DNA of 64,000 nt, taken from Pseudomonas protegens CHA0 (GTDB lineage Bacteria > Pseudomonadota > Gammaproteobacteria > Pseudomonadales > Pseudomonadaceae). The translations under genes and the position numbers were made by a program. Location: assembly GCF_000397205.1 (NCBI RefSeq), contig NC_021237.1, positions 435,001 through 499,000 of the forward strand. The letters are read 5' to 3'. The notes beneath the pieces were generated by a model. The model did no database searches and had not been told where the DNA came from. It saw nothing but the letters and a program-made list of their open reading frames with translations. Below are positions 7,477-16,264 of the stretch, piece by piece (the first letter of the stretch is position 1; every line of letters starts with the position of its first letter).

Positions 7477-8883
7477 TCAGCAGCTGTAGTACAGCTCGTA
7501 TTCCAGTGGGTGTACGAAGGTACGTACCTTGATTTCTTCTTCGCTTTTCAGGGCGATGTAGGCGTCGATGAAGTCGTCGCTGAAAACGCCGCCTTTGGTC
7601 AGGAACGCACGACCTTTGTCCAGCTCTTCCAGGGCTTCCTTCAGGCTGCCGCAAACTTGTGGGATCTCTTTGGCCTCTTCAGGCGGCAGGTCGTACAGGT
7701 TTTTGTCAGCAGCGTCGCCAGGGTGGATCTTGTTCTGGATGCCGTCCAGGCCGGCCATCAGCAGGGCAGCGAAGGCCAGGTACGGGTTGGCAGCCGGGTC
7801 CGGGAAACGGGCTTCGATACGGCGGGCCTTAGGGCTCGACACGTAAGGAATACGGATCGAAGCGGAACGGTTGCGCGCCGAGTAGGCCAGCATGACCGGG
7901 GCTTCGAAGCCTGGCACCAGACGCTTGTAGGAGTTGGTCGCCGGGTTGGTGAAGCCGTTCAGGGCCTTACCGTGCTTGATGATGCCGCCGATGAAGTACA
8001 GAGCGGTATCGGACAGGCCGGCATAGCCTTCACCGGCGAAGGTGTTCTTGCCGTCTTTCCAGATGGACATGTGTACGTGCATGCCCGAGCCGTTGTCGCC
8101 GTACAGTGGCTTAGGCATGAAAGTGGCGGTGCGACCGTAGGCGTCGGCCACGTTGTGCACGACGTATTTCAGGGTCTGGGTTTCGTCGGCTTTCTTCACC
8201 AGGGTGTTGAACTTGACGCCGATTTCGTTCTGGCCGGCAGTCGCCACTTCGTGGTGGTGAACTTCAACGGTCAGGCCCATTTCTTCCAGTGCGTTGCACA
8301 TGGAGGTACGGATTTCGTGGTCGTGGTCGAACGGTGGAACCGGGAAGTAGCCGCCTTTGACGCCTGGACGGTGACCCTTGTTGCCGCCTTCGATGTCCTG
8401 GTCGGACATCCAGGAACCTTGTTCGGAGTAGATCTTGAACATGGAGCCGGAGATGTCGGACTTGAATTTCACCTGGTCGAAGATGAAGAACTCTGGCTCT
8501 GGGCCGGCGAATACGGTGTCGCCGATACCGGTGGCTTTCAGGTGCTCTTCGGCACGCTTGGCGATGGCACGTGGGTCACGATCGTAACCCTGCATGCTCG
8601 AAGGCTCGATGATGTCGCACACCAGGATCAGGGTCGGTTCTTCGGTGAACGGGTCCAGTACGGCGGTTTCGTCGTCCGGCATCAGGATCATGTCGGAGGC
8701 TTCGATGCCTTTCCAGCCAGCGATGGAGGAGCCGTCGAACATCTTGCCAGCTTCGAAGAAGTCTTCATCCAGCGCATCACGAGCCGGCATGGTCACGTGA
8801 TGTTGAGTGCCCTTGGTGTCAGTGAAGCGCAGATCAATCCATTTGACGTCATGATCTTTGATGAGTTGAACCGACTTCGACAT
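7477..8883 (-). CDS. glnA: Type I glutamine synthetase
   Basis: The gene encodes 468 residues, standard for GSI-beta. It condenses glutamate and ammonia into glutamine with ATP and is the main ammonia-assimilating enzyme under nitrogen limitation. The start [20 protein letters not shown] at 8883 is preceded by a good GGAGG site; the frame extends further upstream without family similarity. Visible motifs are the [17 protein letters not shown]-terminal region, PEPEFFIFD, the ATP-binding KP.....GSGMHVH region, and the adenylylation loop NLYDLPPEE with the modifiable Tyr at residue 397. The control region upstream has a sigma-54 promoter and NtrC-like sites. Confidence 0.98.
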   Translation of the reverse strand: MSKSVQLIKDHDVKWIDLRFTDTKGTQHHVTMPARDALDEDFFEAGKMFDGSSIAGWKGIEASDMILMPDDETAVLDPFTEEPTLILVCDIIEPSSMQGYDRDPRAIAKRAEEHLKATGIGDTVFAGPEPEFFIFDQVKFKSDISGSMFKIYSEQGSWMSDQDIEGGNKGHRPGVKGGYFPVPPFDHDHEIRTSMCNALEEMGLTVEVHHHEVATAGQNEIGVKFNTLVKKADETQTLKYVVHNVADAYGRTATFMPKPLYGDNGSGMHVHMSIWKDGKNTFAGEGYAGLSDTALYFIGGIIKHGKALNGFTNPATNSYKRLVPGFEAPVMLAYSARNRSASIRIPYVSSPKARRIEARFPDPAANPYLAFAALLMAGLDGIQNKIHPGDAADKNLYDLPPEEAKEIPQVCGSLKEALEELDKGRAFLTKGGVFSDDFIDAYIALKSEEEIKVRTFVHPLEYELYYSC

Positions 8884-8983
8884 AGTGTCCTCCGGGTGGC
8901 TTCGGGCTTGGTGTTGGAGTGCCCTTAGAATGTGGGTGATGCCGGCGCGAATACTCTGCCATGGCAACCTGCCTCACAAGGGA

Positions 8984-8998
8984 GCAAATTGCATGCCA
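8984..8998 (-). promoter_or_regulatory. Sigma-54 promoter of glnA
   Basis: The minus strand reads TGGCAT-N5-TTGC, with GG and GC elements 10 bp apart as RpoN holoenzyme requires. The predicted transcription start is near 8972, about 88 nt before the glnA ATG. Confidence 0.8.
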
Positions 8999-9054
8999 GT
9001 GCCCCGAGATGGGTTTTCTGCCCCAAAATCACGCTTTCTGCGACGTATTGGGTT

Positions 9055-9068
9055 GAATGCCGGCATTC
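9055..9068. promoter_or_regulatory. Perfect 14-bp palindrome GAATGCCGGCATTC in the glnA-thiI region
   Basis: A continuous self-complementary 14-mer lies between the glnA sigma-54 promoter and the nearer NtrC-like site, centred about 90 bp upstream of the predicted glnA start. It differs from the NtrC consensus. It may be an operator for another regulator; no T-run accompanies it. Confidence 0.4.
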
Positions 9069-9070
9069 GG

Positions 9071-9118
9071 CGCACTGCAATGTAGCGTCTTTGCCAATAA
9101 ATGACCCGTTTTGGTGCA
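9071..9118 (-). promoter_or_regulatory. Two NtrC-like enhancer sites upstream of glnA
   Basis: Site A is 9071-9087 (CGCACTGCAATGTAGCG). Site B is 9102-9118 (TGACCCGTTTTGGTGCA, whose right half is a perfect TGGTGCA). Their centres are about 107 and 138 bp upstream of the predicted start and 31 bp apart. That matches the -108/-140 spacing known for enteric glnAp2. The half-sites are only partly conserved. Confidence 0.6.
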
Positions 9119-9143
9119 TCGAAAACCTTCTGCACATAAACTG

Positions 9144-9172
9144 GTTAAACCTTGAGCAATTTCCGCTATAAT
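9144..9172 (+). promoter_or_regulatory. Putative sigma-70 promoter of thiI
   Basis: A perfect TATAAT -10 element (9167-9172) has a GTTAAA -35-like hexamer (9144-9149) at a spacing of 17 bp. The leader to the thiI start would be about 35 nt. Confidence 0.6.
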
Positions 9173-9214
9173 CCGCGCCCCCCTTTTTCGGCTGGCCCAG
9201 CGCGCGCTGTTTTC

Positions 9215-10669
9215 ATGAAACTAATCGTTAAAGTTTTCCCGGAAATCACCATCAAGAGCCGCCCGGTTCGGACGCGTTTCATCCGTCAGTTGGCGAAGAA
9301 CATCCGTGCCGTGCTCCGCGACCTGGACCCGGCCGTGGTGGTCAATGGTGTGTGGGACAACCTCGAGCTGGAAACCGCCGTCAGCGAGCCCAAGGCCCTG
9401 AAGGACATGACCGAGCGCCTGAGCTGCATGCCCGGCATCGCGCATTTCCTGCAGGTCGACGAGTACCCTCTGGGCGACTTCGACGACATCGTCGCCAAGT
9501 GCAAGCAGCACTTTGGCGAAGCCCTCCCGGGGAAGGTTTTTGCCGTGCGCTGCAAGCGTGCCGGCAAGCATGAATTCAGCTCCATGGACGTGGAAAAATA
9601 CGTCGGCAGCCAACTGCGTCGGCAGTGCGGCGCCGCCGGAATTTCCCTGAAAGAGCCTGAAATCGAAGTGCGGATGGAAATTCGCGACCAACGGTTGTTC
9701 GTGATCCACAGCCAGCACAACGGCATCGGCGGCTACCCGCTGGGCGCCCTGGAACAGACCCTGGTGCTGATGTCCGGCGGTTTCGATTCCACGGTGGCGG
9801 CCTACCAGATCATGCGCCGCGGCCTGATGGGGCATTTCTGCTTCTTCAACCTGGGCGGGCGTGCCCATGAACTGGGCGTGATGGAAGTCGCGCACTATAT
9901 ATGGAAGAAGTACGGCAGCTCCCAGCGCGTGCTGTTCGTCAGCGTGCCGTTCGAGGAAGTGCTCGGGGAAATCCTCGGCAAAGTCGACAACAGTCATATG
10001 GGCGTCATTTTGAAGCGTATGATGTTGCGTGCCGCGTCGAGCATCGCCGACCGCCTGCACATCGATGCGCTGGTGACCGGCGAGGCGATTTCCCAGGTGT
10101 CCAGCCAGACCCTGCCGAACCTGTCGGTGATCGACTGCGTGACCGAGAAACTGGTACTGCGCCCCCTGATCGCCAGCCACAAGCAGGACATCATCGACCT
10201 GGCCGTGGAGATCGGCACCGCCGACTTCGCCAAGCACATGCCGGAGTACTGCGGGGTCATCTCGGTGAACCCCAAGACCCATGCCAAGCGCCATCGCGTC
10301 GAGCATGAAGAGAAAGAATTCGATATGGCGGTGCTCGAGCGTGCGATCGAGCGGGCCAAACTGGTGCCGATCGATCGAGTGATCGACGAGTTGGGCCAGG
10401 ATGTGCAGATTGAAGAAGTCAGTGAAGCGCTGGCCGGTCAGATCGTCATCGACATCCGTCACCCGGATGCCGAGGAAGATGACCCGCTGCAGCTGCCTGG
10501 CGTCGAAGTAAAAGCGCTGCCGTTCTATGCATTGAACGCCCGCTTCAAGGAACTGGACCCTACGCGCCAGTACCTGCTGTATTGCGACAAAGGCGTCATG
10601 AGTCGCCTGCATGCTCACCATCTGCTCAGTGAGGGGCATGCCAATGTGCGCGTTTATAGACCGAGCTAA
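9215..10669 (+). CDS. thiI: tRNA sulfurtransferase / thiamine biosynthesis protein ThiI
   Basis: The 484-residue protein makes 4-thiouridine at tRNA position 8, and in many bacteria also helps make the thiazole of thiamine. The start at 9215 ([15 protein letters not shown]) matches the family; the frame's upstream codons cover the promoter. Domains in order are an N-terminal ferredoxin-like/THUMP region (to about 165), a PP-loop ATP pyrophosphatase with SGGFDS at 187-192, and a C-terminal rhodanese domain. The rhodanese cysteine is Cys457 in YCDKGVMS, equivalent to the persulfide carrier of the E. coli enzyme. The gene diverges from glnA across 331 bp. Confidence 0.96.
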   Translation: MKLIVKVFPEITIKSRPVRTRFIRQLAKNIRAVLRDLDPAVVVNGVWDNLELETAVSEPKALKDMTERLSCMPGIAHFLQVDEYPLGDFDDIVAKCKQHFGEALPGKVFAVRCKRAGKHEFSSMDVEKYVGSQLRRQCGAAGISLKEPEIEVRMEIRDQRLFVIHSQHNGIGGYPLGALEQTLVLMSGGFDSTVAAYQIMRRGLMGHFCFFNLGGRAHELGVMEVAHYIWKKYGSSQRVLFVSVPFEEVLGEILGKVDNSHMGVILKRMMLRAASSIADRLHIDALVTGEAISQVSSQTLPNLSVIDCVTEKLVLRPLIASHKQDIIDLAVEIGTADFAKHMPEYCGVISVNPKTHAKRHRVEHEEKEFDMAVLERAIERAKLVPIDRVIDELGQDVQIEEVSEALAGQIVIDIRHPDAEEDDPLQLPGVEVKALPFYALNARFKELDPTRQYLLYCDKGVMSRLHAHHLLSEGHANVRVYRPS

Positions 10670-10808
10670 GTGCCCGGGGATGTTCGCCTGTGGCTTGCGT
10701 CACCGGCCCCCCGACGCCGCCGTCCAGCTGTAACGGCCAGGCCTGAATCTATTGTTAATCGCTGCCAGCATTTGTCAGCACACCGAATCCTCTGATCGAG
10801 ATACACAA

Positions 10809-12629
10809 GTGATCGAAAATCTACGCAACATCGCCATCATTGCCCACGTTGACCATGGTAAAACCACCCTGGTAGACAAACTCCTGCGTCAATCCGGCAC
10901 CCTGGAGCGCAACGAGCTCAACGACGAGCGCGTGATGGACTCCAACGACCAGGAAAAAGAGCGCGGCATTACCATCCTGGCGAAAAACACCGCCATCAAC
11001 TGGAACGGCTACCACATCAACATCGTGGACACCCCGGGCCACGCCGACTTCGGCGGCGAAGTTGAGCGCGTAATGTCCATGGTCGACTCCGTGCTGCTGC
11101 TGGTCGACGCTCAAGACGGCCCTATGCCGCAAACCCGTTTCGTGACCAAGAAGGCTTTCGAAGCCGGCCTGCGTCCAATCGTGGTGATCAACAAGGTCGA
11201 CCGTCCGGGCGCGCGTCCTGACTGGGTTCTGGACCAGATCTTCGACCTGTTCGACAACCTGGGCGCCACCGAAGAACAGCTGGACTTCAAAGTCGTCTAC
11301 GCCTCGGCCCTGAACGGCATTGCCGGTCTGGACCACACCGAAATGGCCGAAGACATGACCCCGCTGTACCAGTCGATCGTCGACAACGTACCTGCGCCGG
11401 CTGTTGACCGTGACGGTCCGTTCCAGATGCAGATCTCCGCACTGGACTACAACAGCTTCCTGGGTGTGATCGGCGTTGGCCGTATCGCTCGTGGTCGGGT
11501 CAAGCCGAACACTCCAGTCGTGGCTATCGACGCCACTGGCAAGAAGCGTAACGGTCGTATCCTCAAGCTGATGGGTCACCACGGTCTGCACCGTGTGGAC
11601 GTTGAAGAAGCGGCTGCAGGCGACATCGTGTGCATCAGCGGTATGGACTCGCTGTTCATCTCCGACACCCTGTGCCACCCGGACACCGTCGAGGCGATGA
11701 AGCCTCTGACCGTTGACGAGCCAACCGTTTCCATGACCTTCCAGGTCAACGACTCGCCATTCTGCGGTAAAGAAGGCAAGTTCGTGACGTCCCGTAACAT
11801 CAAGGAACGTCTGGACAAAGAGCTGCTGTACAACGTTGCTCTGCGCGTTGAAGAAGGCGACTCGGCCGACAAGTTCAAGGTTTCCGGCCGTGGTGAGCTG
11901 CACCTCTCGGTACTGATCGAAACCATGCGTCGCGAAGGCTTCGAAATGGCTGTAGGCCGTCCAGAAGTGATCATCCGTCTGGTTGACGGCGTGAAGCACG
12001 AACCGTTCGAAAACGTCACCATCGACCTGCCGGAAGAATCCCAGGGCAAGGTGATGGAAGAGATGGGCCTGCGTAAGGGCGACCTGACCAACATGGTGCC
12101 GGATGGCAAGGGCCGTGTACGTCTGGAATACAACATCCCTGCTCGCGGTCTGATCGGTTTCCGTAACCAGTTCCTGACCCTGACCAACGGTGCTGGCATC
12201 CTGACCTCGATCTTCGATCGTTACGACGTGATGAAGTCCGGCGACATGTCCGGCCGTCAGAACGGCGTTCTGGTTTCGGTTGAAACCGGCAAGGCACTGA
12301 CCTACTCCCTGGAAACCCTGCAGGCGCGTGGCAAGCTGTTCGTTGAACACGGTCAGGAAATCTACAACGGTCAGATCGTTGGTCTGAACAGCCGTGACAA
12401 CGACCTGGGTGTGAACCCAACCAAAGGCAAGAAGCTCGACAACATGCGTGCTTCGGGCAAGGACGAAACCATCGCCCTGGTTCCACCTGTTCGCTTCACC
12501 CTGGAACAGGCTCTGGAATTCATCCAGGACGACGAGCTGTGCGAAGTGACGCCTAAGTCCATCCGTCTTCGCAAGAAGATCCTGGACGAAAGCGAGCGTA
12601 CTCGCGCTGCCAAGAAAGCCAAGAACTGA
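10809..12629 (+). CDS. typA: Ribosome-associated translational GTPase TypA/BipA
   Basis: I choose GTG at 10809 (reading [20 protein letters not shown]), giving 606 residues, the usual length in Pseudomonas. An ATG 57 nt upstream is open but adds non-conserved residues. G1 is AHVDHGKTT (12-20). G2/G3 lie in [12 protein letters not shown] and [11 protein letters not shown], and G4 is [13 protein letters not shown]. Translation-factor domain II, an EF-G-like domain V and the TypA-specific C-terminal domain (ending [18 protein letters not shown]) follow. It assists ribosome function and assembly under cold and other stresses. A strong terminator follows. Codon use looks more optimised than in neighbouring genes, consistent with high expression. 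Confidence 0.97.
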   Translation: MIENLRNIAIIAHVDHGKTTLVDKLLRQSGTLERNELNDERVMDSNDQEKERGITILAKNTAINWNGYHINIVDTPGHADFGGEVERVMSMVDSVLLLVDAQDGPMPQTRFVTKKAFEAGLRPIVVINKVDRPGARPDWVLDQIFDLFDNLGATEEQLDFKVVYASALNGIAGLDHTEMAEDMTPLYQSIVDNVPAPAVDRDGPFQMQISALDYNSFLGVIGVGRIARGRVKPNTPVVAIDATGKKRNGRILKLMGHHGLHRVDVEEAAAGDIVCISGMDSLFISDTLCHPDTVEAMKPLTVDEPTVSMTFQVNDSPFCGKEGKFVTSRNIKERLDKELLYNVALRVEEGDSADKFKVSGRGELHLSVLIETMRREGFEMAVGRPEVIIRLVDGVKHEPFENVTIDLPEESQGKVMEEMGLRKGDLTNMVPDGKGRVRLEYNIPARGLIGFRNQFLTLTNGAGILTSIFDRYDVMKSGDMSGRQNGVLVSVETGKALTYSLETLQARGKLFVEHGQEIYNGQIVGLNSRDNDLGVNPTKGKKLDNMRASGKDETIALVPPVRFTLEQALEFIQDDELCEVTPKSIRLRKKILDESERTRAAKKAKN

Positions 12630-12650
12630 GTCTTTAGTTCCGGCTGAATG

Positions 12651-12688
12651 AAAACGCCCCCGGCCTTGCGGCCGGGGGCGTTTTTTTT
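12651..12688 (+). terminator. Rho-independent terminator of typA
   Basis: A 12-bp stem (12654-12665 with 12670-12681) with a TTGC loop is followed by eight T. The flanking A-run upstream makes it usable also for transcripts arriving from the convergent gene. Confidence 0.93.
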
Positions 12689-12721
12689 GATCTGTGAAAA
12701 AGCTCGGGTCCTGTCGCCACT

Positions 12722-12840
12722 GCCGAGCCTGCGAGGCTGCGCTCGACCGCGTAGCGGTCGTAAAGCGGTGTATCTGAAACTCTGCAGTAGCCTGTACTGC
12801 GGCGGCTTTGCAGCCGTTCGCAGCCTCGCCAAGGCTCGGC
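12722..12840. repeat. Cloverleaf-like compound inverted-repeat element
   Basis: The outer arms 12723-12741 and 12819-12839 can form a 19-bp stem with a 2-nt bulge. Inside lie three separate hairpins: 12744-12760 (7-bp stem, GTA loop), 12784-12800 (GCAGTA/TACTGC) and 12803-12816 (CGGCT/AGCCG). The element sits between the typA terminator and the 3' end of the cysteine-cluster gene. It could be a palindromic intergenic repeat of the fluorescens group, or a structured 3'-UTR RNA on the minus strand. Copy number in the genome is unknown to me. Confidence 0.7.
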
Positions 12841-12898
12841 TGCGGCTACAGGGCGGCAGGGTTACATGGGGAACGGGGTTGCAGGCGCAGGCCGGGGC

Positions 12899-13348
12899 TC
12901 AGAAGCGTTCCAGGGTCCGGCTGCTGGTATTGGTCGGGCGCACCTGGGGCTTGGGCTTGTAAGCGCAGTAACCCGGGCGCGGGCCGATCTTCGGATGGTT
13001 GCGGCAGGTGTCCGGGCGCTTGTCATAAATGGTGCACAGGCGGCTTTTACGATCCAGATACAGGCAGTCGTTGTTGCTCATGCGCTGCAGGGTGAAGATT
13101 TCCGACTTCTGGTTGTAGCGCTCGACGATGCCTTCCTTCTGCAGGCGCTTGGCGATGTTCTTCGCCGGCTCGCCGCGTTCGAATTCATCGACGATGCCGA
13201 TGCGGATCAGGTCCTTGATCTTCACTTCCACCGGCAGTGTGCAGCAGCTGGACATGCAGGAGCCGCACATGGGGGCGGTGTACTTGGCCCAGGTATCGAG
13301 ACGATCGATTTCCGCGGCGGCGATCAGGTTGGACTTCATCAAGGTCAT
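12899..13348 (-). CDS. YkgJ-family cysteine-cluster protein
   Basis: The 149-residue product has a CGSCMSSCC cluster near the N-terminus and further Cys in NNDCLYLDRKSRLCTIYDKRPDTCRNHP. This is the C-x2-C-x3-CC / C-x7-C / C-x3-C type pattern of the YkgJ (zinc- or iron-chelating) family. The biochemical role is not established; metal or cluster binding is inferred from the cysteines. The C-terminal PKPQVRPTNTSSRTLERF looks disordered. An alternative start three codons downstream (ATG 13339, MKSNLIAAAEIDRLD) has GGAA at a better distance and may be the real one. The gene is convergent with typA and divergent from glgP. Confidence 0.85.
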   Translation of the reverse strand: MTLMKSNLIAAAEIDRLDTWAKYTAPMCGSCMSSCCTLPVEVKIKDLIRIGIVDEFERGEPAKNIAKRLQKEGIVERYNQKSEIFTLQRMSNNDCLYLDRKSRLCTIYDKRPDTCRNHPKIGPRPGYCAYKPKPQVRPTNTSSRTLERF

Positions 13349-13608
13349 TTCCGGCAGGTGTTCCAGGGCGCGCGATCATACCGGGACTGGTGGATTTTTG
13401 AACGACTTTAGGTCGGATTTTTCTTCATGTGGCGCCGAACAATACCTGGCGGCACGGCAACTGCATCCTTTTCTCCCGCTGGCGCAGAAGACTCCCTGTT
13501 TAGCCGAGCCATTTGAAATAGCGCCGAACCAGAGCCTTCGCCTCGTGTCAGACCGACTAGGCTCAGACAATTCCATGCTCACTGTGTATCTCGTCAGAGG
13601 TCGTATCG

Positions 13609-16059
13609 ATGACTCAGGAACCCCTTGTTCGCGACGCTGAGGTGGCCGCTTTTCGCGAAGCCGTCTTGACCAAACTCACCTACGCGGTAGGCAAAGACCC
13701 GGATCACGCCTTCGACCACGACTGGTTCGAAGCCATTGCCCTGGCCGCGCGGGACCACATGGTCGACCACTGGATGGATCACACGCGGCAGATCTACCGC
13801 AAGGGCCAGAAGCGGGTGTACTACCTGTCCCTGGAGTTCCTTATCGGCCGCCTGCTGTTCGACAGCCTGAGCAACCTCGGGCTGCTGGAGGTGGCCCGCG
13901 AGGCCCTCACCGACCTGGGGGTGGACCTGGAGCGCATTCGCCTGCTGGAGCCCGATGCGGCTTTGGGCAACGGTGGCCTGGGGCGCCTGGCGGCGTGCTT
14001 CATGGAAAGCATGTCGACCCTGGGCATCGCCGGCCACGGCTACGGCATCCGCTACGAACACGGCCTGTTCCGCCAGGCCATCGTCGATGGCTGGCAGCAG
14101 GAGCAGACCGAGCACTGGCTGGATTTCGGCAACCCCTGGGAGTTCGAGCGCCCCGAGGTGATCTACTCCATCGGCTTTGGCGGCAGTGTCGACACCGTGA
14201 CCGACGAGGCGGGCAACACCCGGCAGGTCTGGTGGCCGGCGGAAACGGTGCGCGCGGTGGCCTACGACACCCCGGTGGTGGGCTGGCGCGGGGCCAGCGT
14301 CAACACCTTGCGCCTGTGGCGGGCACGGGCCATGGAAGACCTGCATCTGGAGCGCTTCAATGCCGGTGACCACCTGGGCGCGGTAGCCGAAGTGGCCCGG
14401 GCCGAGAGCATTTCCCGGGTGCTGTACCCGGCCGACAGCACCGAGGCCGGCCAGGAGCTGCGCCTGCGCCAGGAATATTTCTTCGTCTCGGCGTCGCTGC
14501 AGGACCTGCTGCGCCGCCACAAGAACATGCACGACTCGGTGCTCAGCCTCGGCGAGCACGCGGCGATCCAGCTCAATGACACCCACCCGTCGATCGCCGT
14601 GGCCGAGCTGATGCGCCAACTGGTCGACCTGCACGGCATCGCCTGGGACGCGGCGTGGCAGATCACCGTGGAAACCCTCTCCTACACCAACCACACCTTG
14701 CTGCCCGAAGCCCTGGAAACCTGGCCGGTGGGCCTGATGGAGCGCATGCTGCCGCGGCACATGCAGATCATCTACCTGATCAACGCCCAGCACATCGACT
14801 CGCTGCGGGCCAAGGGCCTGCACGATTTCGACGTGCTGCGGGCGGTGTCGCTGATCGAGGAAGACAACGGCCGCCGGGTGCGCATGGGCAACCTGGCGTT
14901 TCTCGGCTCCCACAGCGTCAACGGCGTGTCCGGGCTGCACACCCAGTTGATGCGCAGCACGGTGTTCTCCGAGCTGCACAAGCTGTACCCCGAGCGCATC
15001 AACAACAAGACCAACGGCATCACCTTCCGCCGCTGGCTGTACCAGGCCAACCCGCAACTCACTGAAATGCTGGTGGAGGCCCTGGGCCCCGAGCTGCTGG
15101 ACAGCCCCGAGGAACTGCTCAGGGGGCTTGAACCTTTTGCCGAGAACCCGGTCTTTCGCAAACAGTTCGCCGAGCAGCGCCTGCACAGCAAGCGCGCCCT
15201 CGCGGCGATCATCCATGAGCGCCTGGGAATCGCGATCAACCCGGCGGCAATGTTCGATGTGCAGGTCAAGCGCATCCACGAATACAAGCGCCAGTTGCTC
15301 AACCTGTTGCACACCGTGGCGTTGTACCAGGCGATCCGCGCCGAGCCGGAAACCGACTGGGTGCCGCGGGTGAAGATCTTCGCCGGCAAGGCTGCCGCCA
15401 GCTATCACCAGGCCAAGCTGATCATCAAGCTGACCAACGACATCGCCCGTACGGTGAACAATGACCCCACGGTGCGCGGTTTGCTCAAGGTGGTGTTCTT
15501 GCCCAACTACAACGTCAGCCTGGCGGAAAGCATCATTCCTGCCGCCGACCTGTCGGAGCAGATCTCCACCGCCGGGTTCGAGGCCTCGGGCACCAGCAAC
15601 ATGAAGTTCGGCCTCAATGGCGCGTTGACCATCGGCACCCTGGACGGCGCCAACGTGGAAATGTGCGAGCAGGTCGGCGCCGAGCACATGTTCATCTTCG
15701 GCCTAAGTGCCCAGCAGGTGGAGGCGCGCAAACGCAATGGCGAGTTCAGCGCGGTGCCGGACATCGCCGCCTCCCATCGGCTGAACGACGTGCTGCAGGC
15801 GATTCGCGGCGGGGTGTTCTCCCCGGACGATCCGTCGCGCTATACCGCGCTGATCGATTCGCTGATCGATTACGACCGGTTCCTGGTCTGCGCCGATTTC
15901 GACGCTTACTGGAACGCCCAGGCTCGGGTCGAGGAGCGCTGGCACGACTCCAAGGAATGGTGGCGTTCGGCGGTGCTCAACACTGCGCGCATGGGCTGGT
16001 TCTCTTCGGACCGGACCATCCGTGAATATGCTACGGAGATCTGGAAGGCCCTGGAATGA
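13609..16059 (+). CDS. glgP: Glycogen/maltodextrin phosphorylase
   Basis: This 816-residue GT35 enzyme releases glucose-1-phosphate from alpha-1,4-glucan ends using pyridoxal phosphate. Near the C-terminus the PLP site EASGTSNMKFGLNGALTIGT carries the Schiff-base Lys. Substrate-site segments LGNGGLGRLAACFMES and HEYKRQLLN are intact, and the length matches bacterial family members. ATG 13609 has AGAGG 9 nt upstream. The 260-bp gap before it (13349-13608) shows no other gene. No other glycogen genes are adjacent, so this is a stand-alone locus. Confidence 0.96.
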   Translation: MTQEPLVRDAEVAAFREAVLTKLTYAVGKDPDHAFDHDWFEAIALAARDHMVDHWMDHTRQIYRKGQKRVYYLSLEFLIGRLLFDSLSNLGLLEVAREALTDLGVDLERIRLLEPDAALGNGGLGRLAACFMESMSTLGIAGHGYGIRYEHGLFRQAIVDGWQQEQTEHWLDFGNPWEFERPEVIYSIGFGGSVDTVTDEAGNTRQVWWPAETVRAVAYDTPVVGWRGASVNTLRLWRARAMEDLHLERFNAGDHLGAVAEVARAESISRVLYPADSTEAGQELRLRQEYFFVSASLQDLLRRHKNMHDSVLSLGEHAAIQLNDTHPSIAVAELMRQLVDLHGIAWDAAWQITVETLSYTNHTLLPEALETWPVGLMERMLPRHMQIIYLINAQHIDSLRAKGLHDFDVLRAVSLIEEDNGRRVRMGNLAFLGSHSVNGVSGLHTQLMRSTVFSELHKLYPERINNKTNGITFRRWLYQANPQLTEMLVEALGPELLDSPEELLRGLEPFAENPVFRKQFAEQRLHSKRALAAIIHERLGIAINPAAMFDVQVKRIHEYKRQLLNLLHTVALYQAIRAEPETDWVPRVKIFAGKAAASYHQAKLIIKLTNDIARTVNNDPTVRGLLKVVFLPNYNVSLAESIIPAADLSEQISTAGFEASGTSNMKFGLNGALTIGTLDGANVEMCEQVGAEHMFIFGLSAQQVEARKRNGEFSAVPDIAASHRLNDVLQAIRGGVFSPDDPSRYTALIDSLIDYDRFLVCADFDAYWNAQARVEERWHDSKEWWRSAVLNTARMGWFSSDRTIREYATEIWKALE

Positions 16060-16089
16060 GGCCCCTGAGAAAATTCTAGAAGTGTGTAC

Positions 16090-16113
16090 AAGGCCCAGCG
16101 TTTGTTGGGCCTT
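16090..16113 (+). terminator. Hairpin downstream of glgP (weak terminator candidate)
   Basis: AAGGCCCA (16090-16097) pairs with TGGGCCTT (16106-16113) over an 8-nt loop, 31 nt after the glgP stop. No T-run follows, so termination may be weak or Rho-assisted. Confidence 0.4.
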
Positions 16114-16264
16114 GCCGATATACTGGGCAGCGTTTTGCCTCCCCGGCGGTGTCTTTTGTCTGGTGTCCGGCTTCCAAGCGGGGAGGGGCCTTTACCGGTT
16201 TACCGGCGCGGGCACCCATACGGTTGCACCCGTCCGTCAATGGACTGCTTAGGGATATCGACAC

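Noticed and set aside
13594..15687. 697-codon open frame antisense to glgP
   Set aside because: It mirrors the codon bias of glgP in a GC-rich genome. Composition (Gln/His/Gly/Val-rich) is typical of an antisense shadow and there is no start signal.
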